A DNA stretch of 64,000 nucleotides. Origin: Okapia johnstoni. Lineage: Eukaryota; Chordata; Mammalia; Artiodactyla; Giraffidae. Below are positions 21,605-33,600 of the stretch, one piece after another. The stretch is taken from assembly GCA_024291935.2 (NCBI GenBank), contig CM044313.1, positions 82,025,001 through 82,089,000 of the forward strand, in the 5' to 3' direction. Below the pieces are notes generated by a model. It was not told where the DNA came from, searched no databases, and saw only the letters and a list, made by a program, of their open reading frames with translations. The translations under genes and the position numbers were made by a program. Position 1 is the first letter of the stretch; every line of letters starts with the position of its first letter.

Positions 21605-24571
21605 GAGGGCACATTTCTTGTTTTTATTTCAACATTTAAAATATTCACAGATGCAGTATTATATTCATCGACATCTCCATGGAAGATGTACCAAACAAAG
21701 CAGACAGGTATTCCACAAGTACAGAATTACATATTTGTTAACCATGTGAATGTTTACCACTAGAGTTTATCTAGAAAAACACCACTTTAAAAAAGGAAAA
21801 AAGAAAAAAGTGTTTTGAGTGTTTCACTGAATTTCCATAAAAAGTGAGTTGCAAATAATTTCAGGAGACATCCTAAGTATCAGCACTTTTAAATTTCAGA
21901 ATTTTATAGTACTCTTCTAATATACCCCCATCAGGAACGCGCAATAATTAATACTCGGTTCTTTCACTTTTCCCCTCAATAGCCAAGCCATGATGTATAC
22001 TTTTTTCCTGTCTTTCTTCCTAAACACATTATGTAGAATAGGCTGATCATCACAGCATCTTGACTGGCTAATGAGGTAGGAGCATTCTTCTTTCAAAAGA
22101 AGTTTTTAGGCATTTATGAAGCAAAACAAGAACAAAATTGTAAGGGTTTTTTTCTAGTGGTTGTTCTTTAAATAAAATGCCAAGAGCCCTGGAAATTGGT
22201 CAGATGCTACTTGTAGTTTAAAAAGACACAGAAGAAAAACTCATTAGCGAGGCCCTGCTACTGCACACATTCAAGGGCTGGCGTGAATTCAATTAATTTT
22301 GGCATTACCAGGTAAGAAACCATTGCCTCAAAATGCCACTCTTTCTTCCTGGAAGAAATCTTACCAAGAAGGTAAAGCGGAAACAGAAAACAGTACCCTA
22401 TCTTTCCTTTTCAGCACAAGTTATTTTCTCTTCTTTTAACCCAGTTCTCATCCCTTTCTAAACACACAAGAGATTGATAATTCCTGTATATTATATATTC
22501 AGTAACATACTGAAATGAATTTACCGAGAACCTTACCAAAAATCTGCCAGAGAAACACTCCTTAGGTGAAAGTGTTAATGACAATGTTAAACAGTTAGAA
22601 AATGCCTAGGTAACAGATTTCAGCACCATCTCTGTACTAGCAGATCGTTTCAAAATGCATGTACCTCCTAATTTCACATAAACCTAGGAAAGTTACCCAT
22701 TATTCCCTTTTCCCATTTATATTCCCATTTATACCAAAATCAGAGTTATGTGTTCTAACTACCCTTTCTGTATATATAATAAGGAATCTTTACAAATCTA
22801 CCCAATTCAGCTACTATGTTCCCAAATGAGGGGGAAGTTTTCAAACAAGTATGATTTGTCTAAAATACGTATTCTGAACACTTTGGTACCTATTATGTGA
22901 TATAAGCTAAAATATCAGAAAGGAGGATTTATTTCCTCAATTAATGCACATATTAGGGTTACTGCTAAAAAACATTTCTAAAAAAATCTTAAAAATGTCA
23001 AAGAAATATAGCTGCCAGAAAAAAAACTAGTAGTAACTCCATGTGGCCTGGCAGATGGTTTTGAAATAAGTCCTTGACAATTCTACTATAAAATGTTTTA
23101 GATGTAGTAATCAAACTTGGTATTACAGTGCAACTCTCTGATATGGCAGTAACCATTTGCGATTTGCTACCCAATGTCAGAAACAATTTTTCACGTCTTT
23201 AAACCTTTCTTTTTACTGTTCTATCTAGAACTATGTCCTGTCAATGTGCTTAAAATATCAGTATGTCATCATCTAGAGTGAAGAGAATTCCTTCCTCTCC
23301 ACTGCCGCCTTAATCTGTTACAGTTCCTTTACATTCTAAGGCACACCATGCCCTACTTATTGCTACAAAACCCCTGAAATCTGTGCCTCAGCCTATTTCT
23401 GCTTCATCATTATGGCTCAATGAAAATCAATTCAGAGTGCCTGCTAAAACTTAGTAACATTAAGTCTAGAATGCCATTGTCCAGTAGATGAACTGAAAAA
23501 TAACCAAGTCTACTGAAGCAAAGGACAAAAGTCACAAATATGTGCTCAATATGCTCTTTCCCCTAAAAACTGACATTTACTATGACAGTTAAGCTCAGTG
23601 ATATCTCTGGCTATCCATAATCCATACTCAATGTTATAAAATAAAATGTTAGGCCAGTAAGCTTTCATAATTTTTATTAAATCCTAGTCTAATGTAACAA
23701 TATCTGATTTCATAGACATCATCCCATGGTGAGTATGTATAATAAGTGAAAGCAAATCAGACACCTAAGTTATTATTTTCTGCAGACTAAGCAATAAGAT
23801 AACAACTACACAGAATACTACAGGTAATGACATACATTTACTTGTTCGGAGTTTTCAAACAAGCCATGTTGTTCATCAAACTATATCTCCTAATACTTAA
23901 TACAGTAGAATTAGTGATTGCAGTTCTCATATATTTTACTTACAAGTACCTTATTGAGATAACTAACATTTTGACAGTTTCAGACTTTCCAAATTAGCAC
24001 AACATATTCAAGAGAAAGAGCAAAGGCAAAATGAAAATAGAACATGATGAGATAGTTATTAGAAGGAAACAGAAGTGAAGAAAAAGGGGGAAAGTGAAAT
24101 ATCACTGAGGTCAAGGGTAGGAAAAAAAAAAATCAAACAAGTCCAGACATCTGATTAGAACAGATCAACTATGAATTTCACAAATCAAAAGTTTATAAAT
24201 TCAATGCAAAGCAAAACCCTTCTGAATGGAAAGGCTGAGCTGAAACTAAAAGGTAGATAAACTGTTATTTTTGGCCTTAAACAGTACCAACTCTTCTGAT
24301 CAAAGAAGGCCACAACAGTTAAGATTGTATTACTTGATTTTATTTTACACTAGGTGGTGGACACAAAAGCAATCCTCCTTAATAAAATTGACAATTAGCT
24401 TCACTCAGAACATTTTTAATAATGCACATTTAAAAAAAAGTATTCATCTTACAAATTGTTCTGCAATCCAAATATACAACAGCTTGGAAAACAATGTTTA
24501 GAAAACAAAAGCCAATGTAAAAAGACAGATTAAAACAACTAGAACAGTACAGGTTTTATATGGCTCTGATT
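21605..24571 (-). other. SUB1: SUB1 3' untranslated region (3' end inferred)
   Basis: About 3 kb after the stop codon contain no recognisable SINE or LINE, in sharp contrast to the rest of the window, which fits a long transcribed 3' UTR under constraint. Known mammalian SUB1 mRNAs have a 3' UTR of roughly this length. Minus-strand AATAAA hexamers (tttatt on the plus strand) lie at 24338-24343, 23673-23678, 22928-22933 and 21623-21628. The last is taken as the distal poly(A) signal, giving an end near 21605. The end is an inference, and shorter mRNAs ending at proximal signals are possible. Confidence 0.65.
21623..21628 (-). promoter_or_regulatory. Candidate distal poly(A) signal of SUB1
   Basis: Canonical AATAAA on the minus strand 2.94 kb past the SUB1 stop codon. 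It lies at the far end of the repeat-free block, and the distance fits the long known 3' UTR. No transcript data are available here. Confidence 0.5.
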
Positions 24572-24651
24572 TTACAGTTTTCTTACTGCATCATCAATGT
24601 CAGAAATCTGTTCCTTCAGCTGGCTCCATTGTTCAGGATTTAAAGATATAC
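24572..24651 (-). CDS. SUB1: SUB1 exon 5 coding part (C-terminal residues and stop)
   Basis: A minus-strand acceptor with a T-run ending in TTTAG (24656-24652) is followed by GTATATC. With the G left over from exon 4 this gives Gly and then [20 protein letters not shown], ending AVRKL and TAA (24574-24572). This is the C-terminal strand and amphipathic helix of the PC4 domain, which mediates dimerisation around ssDNA. Twenty-five residues plus stop, as in the mammalian protein. The exon continues into a long 3' UTR. Confidence 0.95.
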
Positions 24652-27600
24652 CTAAAAAAATGTTTAAAAATCAAAAGTTGAAAAATCTACTTAAGCTCTC
24701 TTCAAGATTTTCTACTTCCAACTAAAATACTATTTTATCAAAATTGCCATTTCGAATGGCACACTAAGAATCAAATCTCTTACATGTGTCATATTCATCA
24801 CAATTACCTTTGTAGATCATCCTTCTATCCAGTTTTACTTTCAACACCACATCCTGCATAATGCCTATTATACCCAGTGAGAATAAATAATGATTTGAAG
24901 ATTTAGCTCACAAATGCTTACAAACTAGCAGGCTAAGTGGCCAGACTTAGATTTGGTTTGTGACACCCCATTTCTACAACTAGCTGTTTCCAACATTTGC
25001 TCAAAATTTCCACAGGAATTCAGCATGAATGACTTTGTGCTTTCTTCCAGAAGCACTCATTTCACTCTGGAAAAATCCCTGAGACATGGCCCAAACAGGA
25101 CTTCTCAGACCATGAATACTGGTTAAGAGTGCACTCTGGAGTCATGCTGCCAAGGTTCAAATACCAGCCTCACTGTCACTAACTCCATTAAACCTCAGTT
25201 TCCTCACCTGTAAAAAGGTGCTTATAACGCAAATGGCTGTTGCGAAAAATCAGCCAATGTGAATAAAATCTCAGCATATCACCTGACAAACATTTAAAAA
25301 TTAGCTAATGACATGCTGTTCCTATTTAAGATGAAAAAGTATGAACAGAAAGTACTTTGTACTTTACACTTCTAGTGTTCTATTCCTTGACACATATAAA
25401 GAGAGAAACTAGAAGTGGAAGAATTAATAAATTTCTCAGAAAACTGCTAGGAGGCCGAGGAATTGAGAAGAGGGAGGAGAATGTATTGGGACGAAGGATT
25501 AATCAATCACTTTAGTAAATGTTTACAGTAACAAGAAATTTGCCATTGGCTACACTGAGACAACTTGAATGATCAATCCAAAAGTGGCCTGAAGAAGAAA
25601 AGGGTGTGAAAACATATAAAGGTTTTAAGTTTAATAAAGTCAAAATTAAATGAGGCAAACATGGTGCTTTTCAAAATGGCATGCAGGCAAAATAGAAAAA
25701 AAATAAGGAGGCATTTTGCATTAGCTAAGGATCAACCTAAAGCAGCTAACTAGCCAAATATAAGGATTTCTATTGGTACACAAATGTTCTCTTGCTATTT
25801 CATGAAAGAAAGTATGCTTTTGTGATGATGTCATGCTTAGGACTGGAAGAAGCACAAACGGAGGACAAAGTGGTTAAAGGATATCACCCTAAAAAATATC
25901 CTTTGGAGATGAAATCAAAAGTCAACACTGTAAATCAGGATTTTCCATTCCTGATGTTATACTTTCCCAATGCCCCCACTCTAGTTCGGAATTGAGGTAA
26001 TCTTCTTAAAGTTACATTCAAATTAACAATAAACTGGCAGCCAACTGAAGTGATCTTAGGGGTATTACTGGGGGAGGAGGAGGTATTTCAACAGCTATAT
26101 TTAAGACATCTCATAAAGTAAGTTAAATGTCACGTCCAAAAAGGCTATAGAAGACAAAGAGAATCAACTTGAGAATCTTTCAGGACCTATTCACTGCCAA
26201 CATTATTTCAATTTCAAATAAAGTCCAAACAATTTCAAGCTTACATAATCCCAATATTAGGACCAAATTTAGGAAATTAAACCTTACCTTTTCTTCCTGG
26301 TTTCATTAACATGCATTAACCTTGAGTTCTTACACTAAGTGAAATAAGCCCATCACAAGAAGCTTCATACTGGATGATTCCATTTAATATGAGCTACCTG
26401 GAGTAGTCAGGTCGTATAGAAAGTAAAACGGTGGTTACCAGGGGCTAGGGGTAGGGAGAAAGGGGGAGTTGTTATGTAATAGTTTTACAAGATGAAAAAG
26501 CTCTGGAAATCTGTTTCACAACAAATGTGAAAATATTTAACATTACTGTATGCTTAAAAATGGGGAAGACGGTTAAGTTTTACGTTAACTATTTTTTTTT
26601 CCAATAAAAATCATGAGAAAGCAAAATCTAGGACAAACTACAACCGTAGGAATCCACAGACTTAGTCAGCTACACTGGTTTAGCAACAATTCTGAATATA
26701 AGAATCCAGAGTTCCAGTCAATGCGAACAAAAGAGAGCTTTTTCTTTTAGACATTTGTTTCAAAAGACATCTTTAACACACTCCACTTACAGTCTCAAAC
26801 TTAGAACTTAGAACTTTTCATAGAAAACTATTTTTCAAAAATCTTCTATTGCTGCTTAACTACAGATGGCACAGGGAAAGAAAAGGTTTTACTCAACAGT
26901 GTCTACAAGCACTTTCCAACGTATCTTATGCTGCTGTAATGTACTGTCTAGCACTTAGGCTAAGAAATTACACTTTCTAATCAAAACCTCTACTATCTCT
27001 ACCTACCTCTTACTCATTTTAAACCTACTCTTCAATCTTACTAACTTAAATAAAATACTAGCTATGATTTCGTGCCTAAGACACATCAAAAAGTTCCTTT
27101 CCTTACAAACCTGGGTCCCTTCATTATTAATCCCTTTTATTGGGATTGTGCTAACACAAGTACACACTTATGGCTTTCATCTTACCTATGATCCTCTCAA
27201 GCTGCTTTTTCTTATCTCAGATCTATTCATTTTGCTTTAGTTTTTATTCTCAAATAAGTTTCTTGCCCTGTTGGTGTGACCCTTACTTTCAGGGTATGTC
27301 TCATGCTTTGTGGAGAAAATACAGTCCATGAAGTATGGTTAAAGGCCTTAAATCTCTTACCCACATCATCATGAATTCATAAGTTCTACACCTAGCCTTC
27401 CTCAGTGATCAATGCAAACAAACAGAGGGAAACAACAGAATGGCAAAGACTAGAGATCTCTTCAAGAAAATCAGAGATACCAAGGGAACATTTCATGCAA
27501 AGATGGGCTCGAAAAAGGACAGAAATGGTATGGACCTAACAGAAGCAGAAGATATTAAAAAGAGGTGGCAAGAATACACAAAAGAACTATACAAAAAAGA

Positions 27601-30600
27601 TCTTCATGACCCAAATAACCATGAAGGTGTGATCACAGGCCTAGCGCCAGACATCCTGGAATGTGAAGTCAAGTGGGCCTTAGGAAGCATCACTAGGAAC
27701 AAAGCTAGTGGAGGTGATGGAATTCCAGTTGAGCTATTTCAAATCCTCAATGATGATGCTGTGAAAGTGCTGCACTTAATATGCCAGCAAATTTGGAAAG
27801 CTCAGCAGTGGCCACAGGACTGAAAAAGGTCAGTTTTCATCCCAATCCCAAAGAAAGGCAATGCCAAAGAATGCTCAAACTACCACACAATTGCACTCAT
27901 CTCACACGCTAGTAAAGTAATGCTCAAAATTCTCCAAGCCAGGCTTCAGCAATTCATGAACCGTGAACTTCCAGATATTCAAGCTGGTTTTAGAAAAGGC
28001 AGAGGAACCAGAGATCAAATTGCCAACATCCGCTGGATCGTAGGAAAAGCAAGAGAGTTTCAGAAAAACATCTATTTCTGCTTTATTGACTATGCCAAAG
28101 CCTTTGCCTGTGCAGATCACAATAAACTGTGGAAAATTCTGAAAGAGATGGGAATACCAGACCACCTGACCTGCCTCTTGAGAAACCTGTATGCAAGTCA
28201 GGAAGCAACAGTTAGAACTGGACATGGAACAACAGACTGGTTCCAAATAGGAAAAGGAGTACGTCAAGGCTGTCTATTGTCACCCTGCTTATTTAACTTA
28301 TATGCAGAGTCCATCATGAGAAACGCTGGGCTGGAAGAAACACAAGCTGGAATCAAGATTGCCAGGAAAAATAACAATAACCTCAGATATGCAGATGACA
28401 CCACCCTTATGGCAGAAAGTGAAGAACTAAAGAGCCTCTTGATGAAAGTGAAAGAGGAGAGTGAAAAAGTTGGCTTAAAGCTCAACATTCAGCAAACTAA
28501 GATCATGGCATCTGGTCCCATCACCTCATGGGAAATAGATGGGGAAACAGTGGAAACAGTGGTAGACTTTATTTTTTGGGCTCCAAAATCACTGCAGATG
28601 GTGATTGCAGCCATGAAATTAAAAGACGCTTACTCCTTGGAAGGAAAGTTATGACTAACCTAGATAGCATATTTAAAAGCAGAGACATTACTTTGCCAAC
28701 AAAGCTCTGTCTAGTCAAGGCTATGGTTTTTCTAGTGGTCATGTATGGATGTGAGAGTTGGACGGTGAAAAAAGCTGAGCGCCGAAGAATTGATGCTTTT
28801 GAACTGTGGTGTTGGAGAAGACTCTTGAGAGTCCCTTGGACTGCAAGGAGATCCAACCAGTCCATCCTAAAGGAGATCAGTCCCGGCTGTTCATTGGAAG
28901 GACTGATGTTGAAGCTGAAACTCCAATACTTTGGCCACCTCATGAGAAGAGTTGACTCATTGGAAAAGACCCTGATTCTGGGAAGGAGTGGGGGCAGGAG
29001 GAGAAGGGGACGACAGAGGATGAGATGGCTGGATGGCATCACTGACTTGATGAACGTGGGTTTGGGTAGACTCCGGGAGTTGATGATGGACAGAGAGGCC
29101 TGGCGTGCTGTGGTTCATGGGTCGCAAAGAGTCAGACATGACTGAGCAACTGAACTGAACTGAACTGATACCTTTTGTATCCCATTTCTTGCATATACAG
29201 TTGACCCTTGGAACAACTCAGGGGGTTAATCCAAGCATAAATTATAGCCAGGCCCTCCACATCTGAGGATTAAACCAACCACAAATCATGAAGTATTTAG
29301 TATTGAAAACCATCCATGTATAACTGGACCCAGACAGTTCAAATCTGCACTGTATTTGTACATTCTTTCCCTTTCCATTGGTTCCATCATCTACCATTTC
29401 CAAACATGTTCCGTCTTTTATTTCGAAAGTTACCAGTGATCTTACTGTCAGTATTAATGGCTTATTTTTTACAGTCCTCTTTGTATCAACTCCAGGAGTT
29501 GGTGATGGACACAGAGGCCTGGCGTGCTGCAATTCATGGGGCCAAAAAGAGTCGGACACGACTGAGCAACTGAACTGAACTTGTATCCCTAGTGCCTGGG
29601 TTCCCAGCAAACTGTTTTAATGGATGAATTAAATAAGACCAACGTAATTATCACAGTGAAACTCCCAATAGTGATTTATAATATTGACTTAAACGAATTA
29701 ATATGTAAAGTTATCTTAGGCACCTACAGCACTGAAGTGAACATCATTTCATTCTGGTTTTGTGGTAAGCCCATGTGACAGATGAATAGATAAAACTAAA
29801 ATACACTAAAAACCTCCAAAATTACTACTAATTAGGGAAGTCAACTCTGCATTCAGTGTGGGCTTGAGCAGTGGAAGAGACTGCAAGTGGTGGAATCTGA
29901 CCTTGAAAAACTACAAGCCATTAATTAAGGAAAAAGTGGTGAGGAAATAGACAAAGGAAATGAGAAAGATACAATACTGATGAGATTCAAGGATAGGCTG
30001 AATAGATGGAGCTAACACTGAAAAGGATTTGAAAAGCCAGTAAGAGAATTCTGAAGCCTTTATATAGATCTTTGCAATAAGAACCAAAAAAAGAAAGAAA
30101 ACCAAAGGAGAATAAAACCAACTTATCTGCAAATCTTCCTTATATTCCTGAGAAATCTGATGTAGAAAACAGTTACAACTTCAAAATCTCACTAGGAAAA
30201 AAAGTTAAAGACCAAGACCGAAAGCAATCTATTTTTAAAAAGAGACAATATAAGTATATGAATGGCATTTTACCAGTCTTAAGTTAATAATAACAATACT
30301 CAGTTATTTTATGTAAACAGCACGGTACAATACAGTTAACACTACACACTGTTGGCTAGCTATGTTAACTTCTACCTCGATCCCTAGAGACTTCTCACAA
30401 GCTTCCTCATCCACAATTTCAATGATGTGCATAATCATTTTTGTTTGCCAAAGACGAACTTAGAGGCATTTTCTTCCTCCCAAACATGGCTGACCATCAC
30501 ATATTTAAACCTTTGTGATTTTACAATTTGAAGTCCCAAAACATTTTTCAAATAACTTGTGATTATAATAAATAAATTATTTAAAGTAGGGAAAAAGTAT

Positions 30601-33600
30601 AGATCTATAAACTGATACTAAAATTTGGCAAAAATGCTTCAGAGAACGTTGGCGCCGAAGAACTGTGGGGGTGAAAAGGAAGAGAAAGCCTGATGACACA
30701 GAATGACGCTGCTTCACCAAAATCTGAAACTTACTGTAACCAAAACTTACTGTGCATTTTGTATACTCTCCCTTAATATATCCAGCATCCACTTTAACAC
30801 AAATCTCCAAATAAAGATGGACCCTACAGAAAACTGCACTGTGCTTATTCCATAACTTTTCATTCTCCCAGGCCAAAGCAGCAAATTCACAGTACACACA
30901 TTCATTCCAGGGCCTAAGTGACAGATATTAGAGGGAAAGGAGAGAAGAACGCCTTGCCCCTGACATCAGGAATAAACCAAGGTGTCTGCTCTCACCACTT
31001 CTTTTCAATACTGTACTGGAAATAATAGCAATAAAGCAAGAAAAAGAAAAGGATGATATAAAAGCAGACAAAATCATCAACAGAGAAAATTCTAACACAT
31101 CGTTAAAGAATATGTATTTAACATTTATAAAATATAGAATATGTTATAATTTACATATATTATGTAATATTATATATATTAGCAACAAATGACTAGAAAA
31201 TGATGTTAGGAAACAATACATTTGAGATAGAATCAAAACACACAAAATGCTTTGGAATAAATTTGACAGAAGATATACCAGAAAAATTACAAAACAGAAA
31301 TTCAAAAAGATCTAAATTAATGGAGAAAGATACCAATATGATCAAGTTGCAGATTTTTTCCCAAACTGTTCTTCAGCTTTCCCAATTCCAATCAAAATCC
31401 CAGTAGACTTTTTGATAAAAACTGACAAAATGATTATAAAATGTGTATGTAAATACAAAATAAATAGAATAGCAAAAATAATTCTGAAGGTGAAAAACGA
31501 GAACAATGTTAAAGGACTTACACTACCTGACTGCAAACCTCACCATAAAAGTACAGTAATTAAGGCAGTGTGGTACTGAAGTAAAGAGACATATAGATCA
31601 ATGGAATACAACAGAGTTTAGAAATAGGTATTTTATGTATTTACTGATTTTCTTTATAAATATCCAAGGTGAGTCAAGAGGAAAAGAATAGTCTTTTCAA
31701 CAAATGGTATTAGAACAACTAGATCATCTGTATAGGGGTGAAAAATGAGTCTCAACAACTACCTCACACTGCTGCTGCTGCTGCTGCTAAGTCGCTTCAG
31801 TCGTGTCCGACTCTGTGCGACCCCATAGACGGCAGCCCACCAGCCTCCACCGTCCCTGGGATTCTCCAGGCAAGAACACTGGAGTGGGTTGCTACTGCCT
31901 TCTCCACTACCTCACACTACACACAGAGAAAACTAATTCACTAGTTAGTTTTCTAATTAGTAGACCTAGTCTATTAGCAACCTATTCTCAAAAGATGAGT
32001 ATTTAGTTTTTGGTTTGTTTTTTTTTAATCTTGTCTTACGGCTACTCCAAACAAGTTTAATTTAGATTTTAGATTTGTCTTTGGTTAAGTGTACCTGATA
32101 ACCCAGATCCTTAAAGATTCTAGCAATCTCTAAGAAAGTTCCACTCTGGAAGCTATCTTCTAGGCATTTTCTTGGTAAATGAAAAATATAGAAAACATAC
32201 AGTACTATTTTCAAAATTAAATAAAACTTATTACAAATTTACAAAATACAATGAAAGTAACTGATTTTCCTTTTAAAAATCCACCCTGCACCTTTATAAT
32301 AAATTATCAAACCAGTATTACTAATAAAGTCCTCACTTTATATAACCAATGTACTCACTCTAATGTGCTTTGGAGTCAAATTAAAAGTCAGTATTACCAC
32401 CAAAATATTTTTCTACAGCCAAAATACCATTTCAAGGAAAAGGCTCTAATGGCAACGAAAGTAAATGTTGTATTATCTCTTCAATCAGTCAATCCTAAAG
32501 GAAATCAACCCTGAATATTCACTGGAGGGACTGATGCTGAAGCTCCAACTGACACCTGATGTGAAGAGCCGACTCCCTGGATGACACCCGCATGCTGGGA
32601 AGGACCGAGGGCAGGAGGAGAGGGGGCGGCAGGGGAGGAGATGGCTGGATGGCATCACCGGCTCAATGGACATGAGTCTGAACAAGCTCCAGGAGATGAC
32701 AGGACAGGGAAACCTGGTGTGCTGCATTCCATGGGGTCGCAAAGAATCGCCAGCAACTGAACAACAACAATTCTCTTAGGATGCCTACACAGACTACTTT
32801 CACAGACTAGATCTTGAAAAGTCACTCTGAAAATAAGGCCTATGTCCCTCGTAGAGGCACTTTCAAAACAATGAGGAGTCTATAAATAGCCTTTCAGGCT
32901 TGGGATCCTTACAAATGAAGGTTTAAGAACTGAACTCACTTTTTTTTGGTGAGATAACCTTCCCATAATAAAAGAACTAGTTTCCCCAACCTGCTCTAAT
33001 GGAATAAAGTCTCTAAACGTGGGTCCTGGTTTATCTGTACAAAGGTAAGGTAGACAAGATAAAATCCACTAAGAGGCTACAGAGGCTCTATTATTATCCA
33101 AGTACAAGTAGGCATATAGCGAACAGAACTGGTAAGAGAAAAGCCCAAGACAGTTGCCAACTAAATACTTGAAAGAAGTTGGTATCTTTAGTATAAACAT
33201 TAAGTTGAAATATTCCAAAGTAACCCTTCATTCTACACAGGAGGAAAGGCTATGAAAGGAAGGGATACTCTCTTACAGATTTTACATTTCATTCTGCTCC
33301 TTAAAATAGCTTTCCAGTGCACTTAGGAGAAAAGTTCAACTCCTAAAAATGGCCTCCCAATAGGAAAGCCCTACAAGAGCTGACCCTTCACCTTCCTTAC
33401 CAACTAGACCTCCTACCTACATTCTCAGCCAATCTTCCTGCACAATCCAAGCTTCTTCCCACTTCAAGGCATCTGCACAATGCCCTCTACTTTGAAAATG
33501 CTTTCCTCTCCCCTAAACTTGGCATAGCTGGCTACTCCTTTATGTTGTAAGCTTCAAATGTCACTTCCTCAGGAAAGATTCTCAGAGCATTTTCTTGCTC

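Noticed and set aside
27440..29145. Frames of 127, 244 and 205 codons as host genes
   Set aside because: They are pieces of one decayed BovB polyprotein (RT motif YADD, C-terminal LINE region), not host genes.
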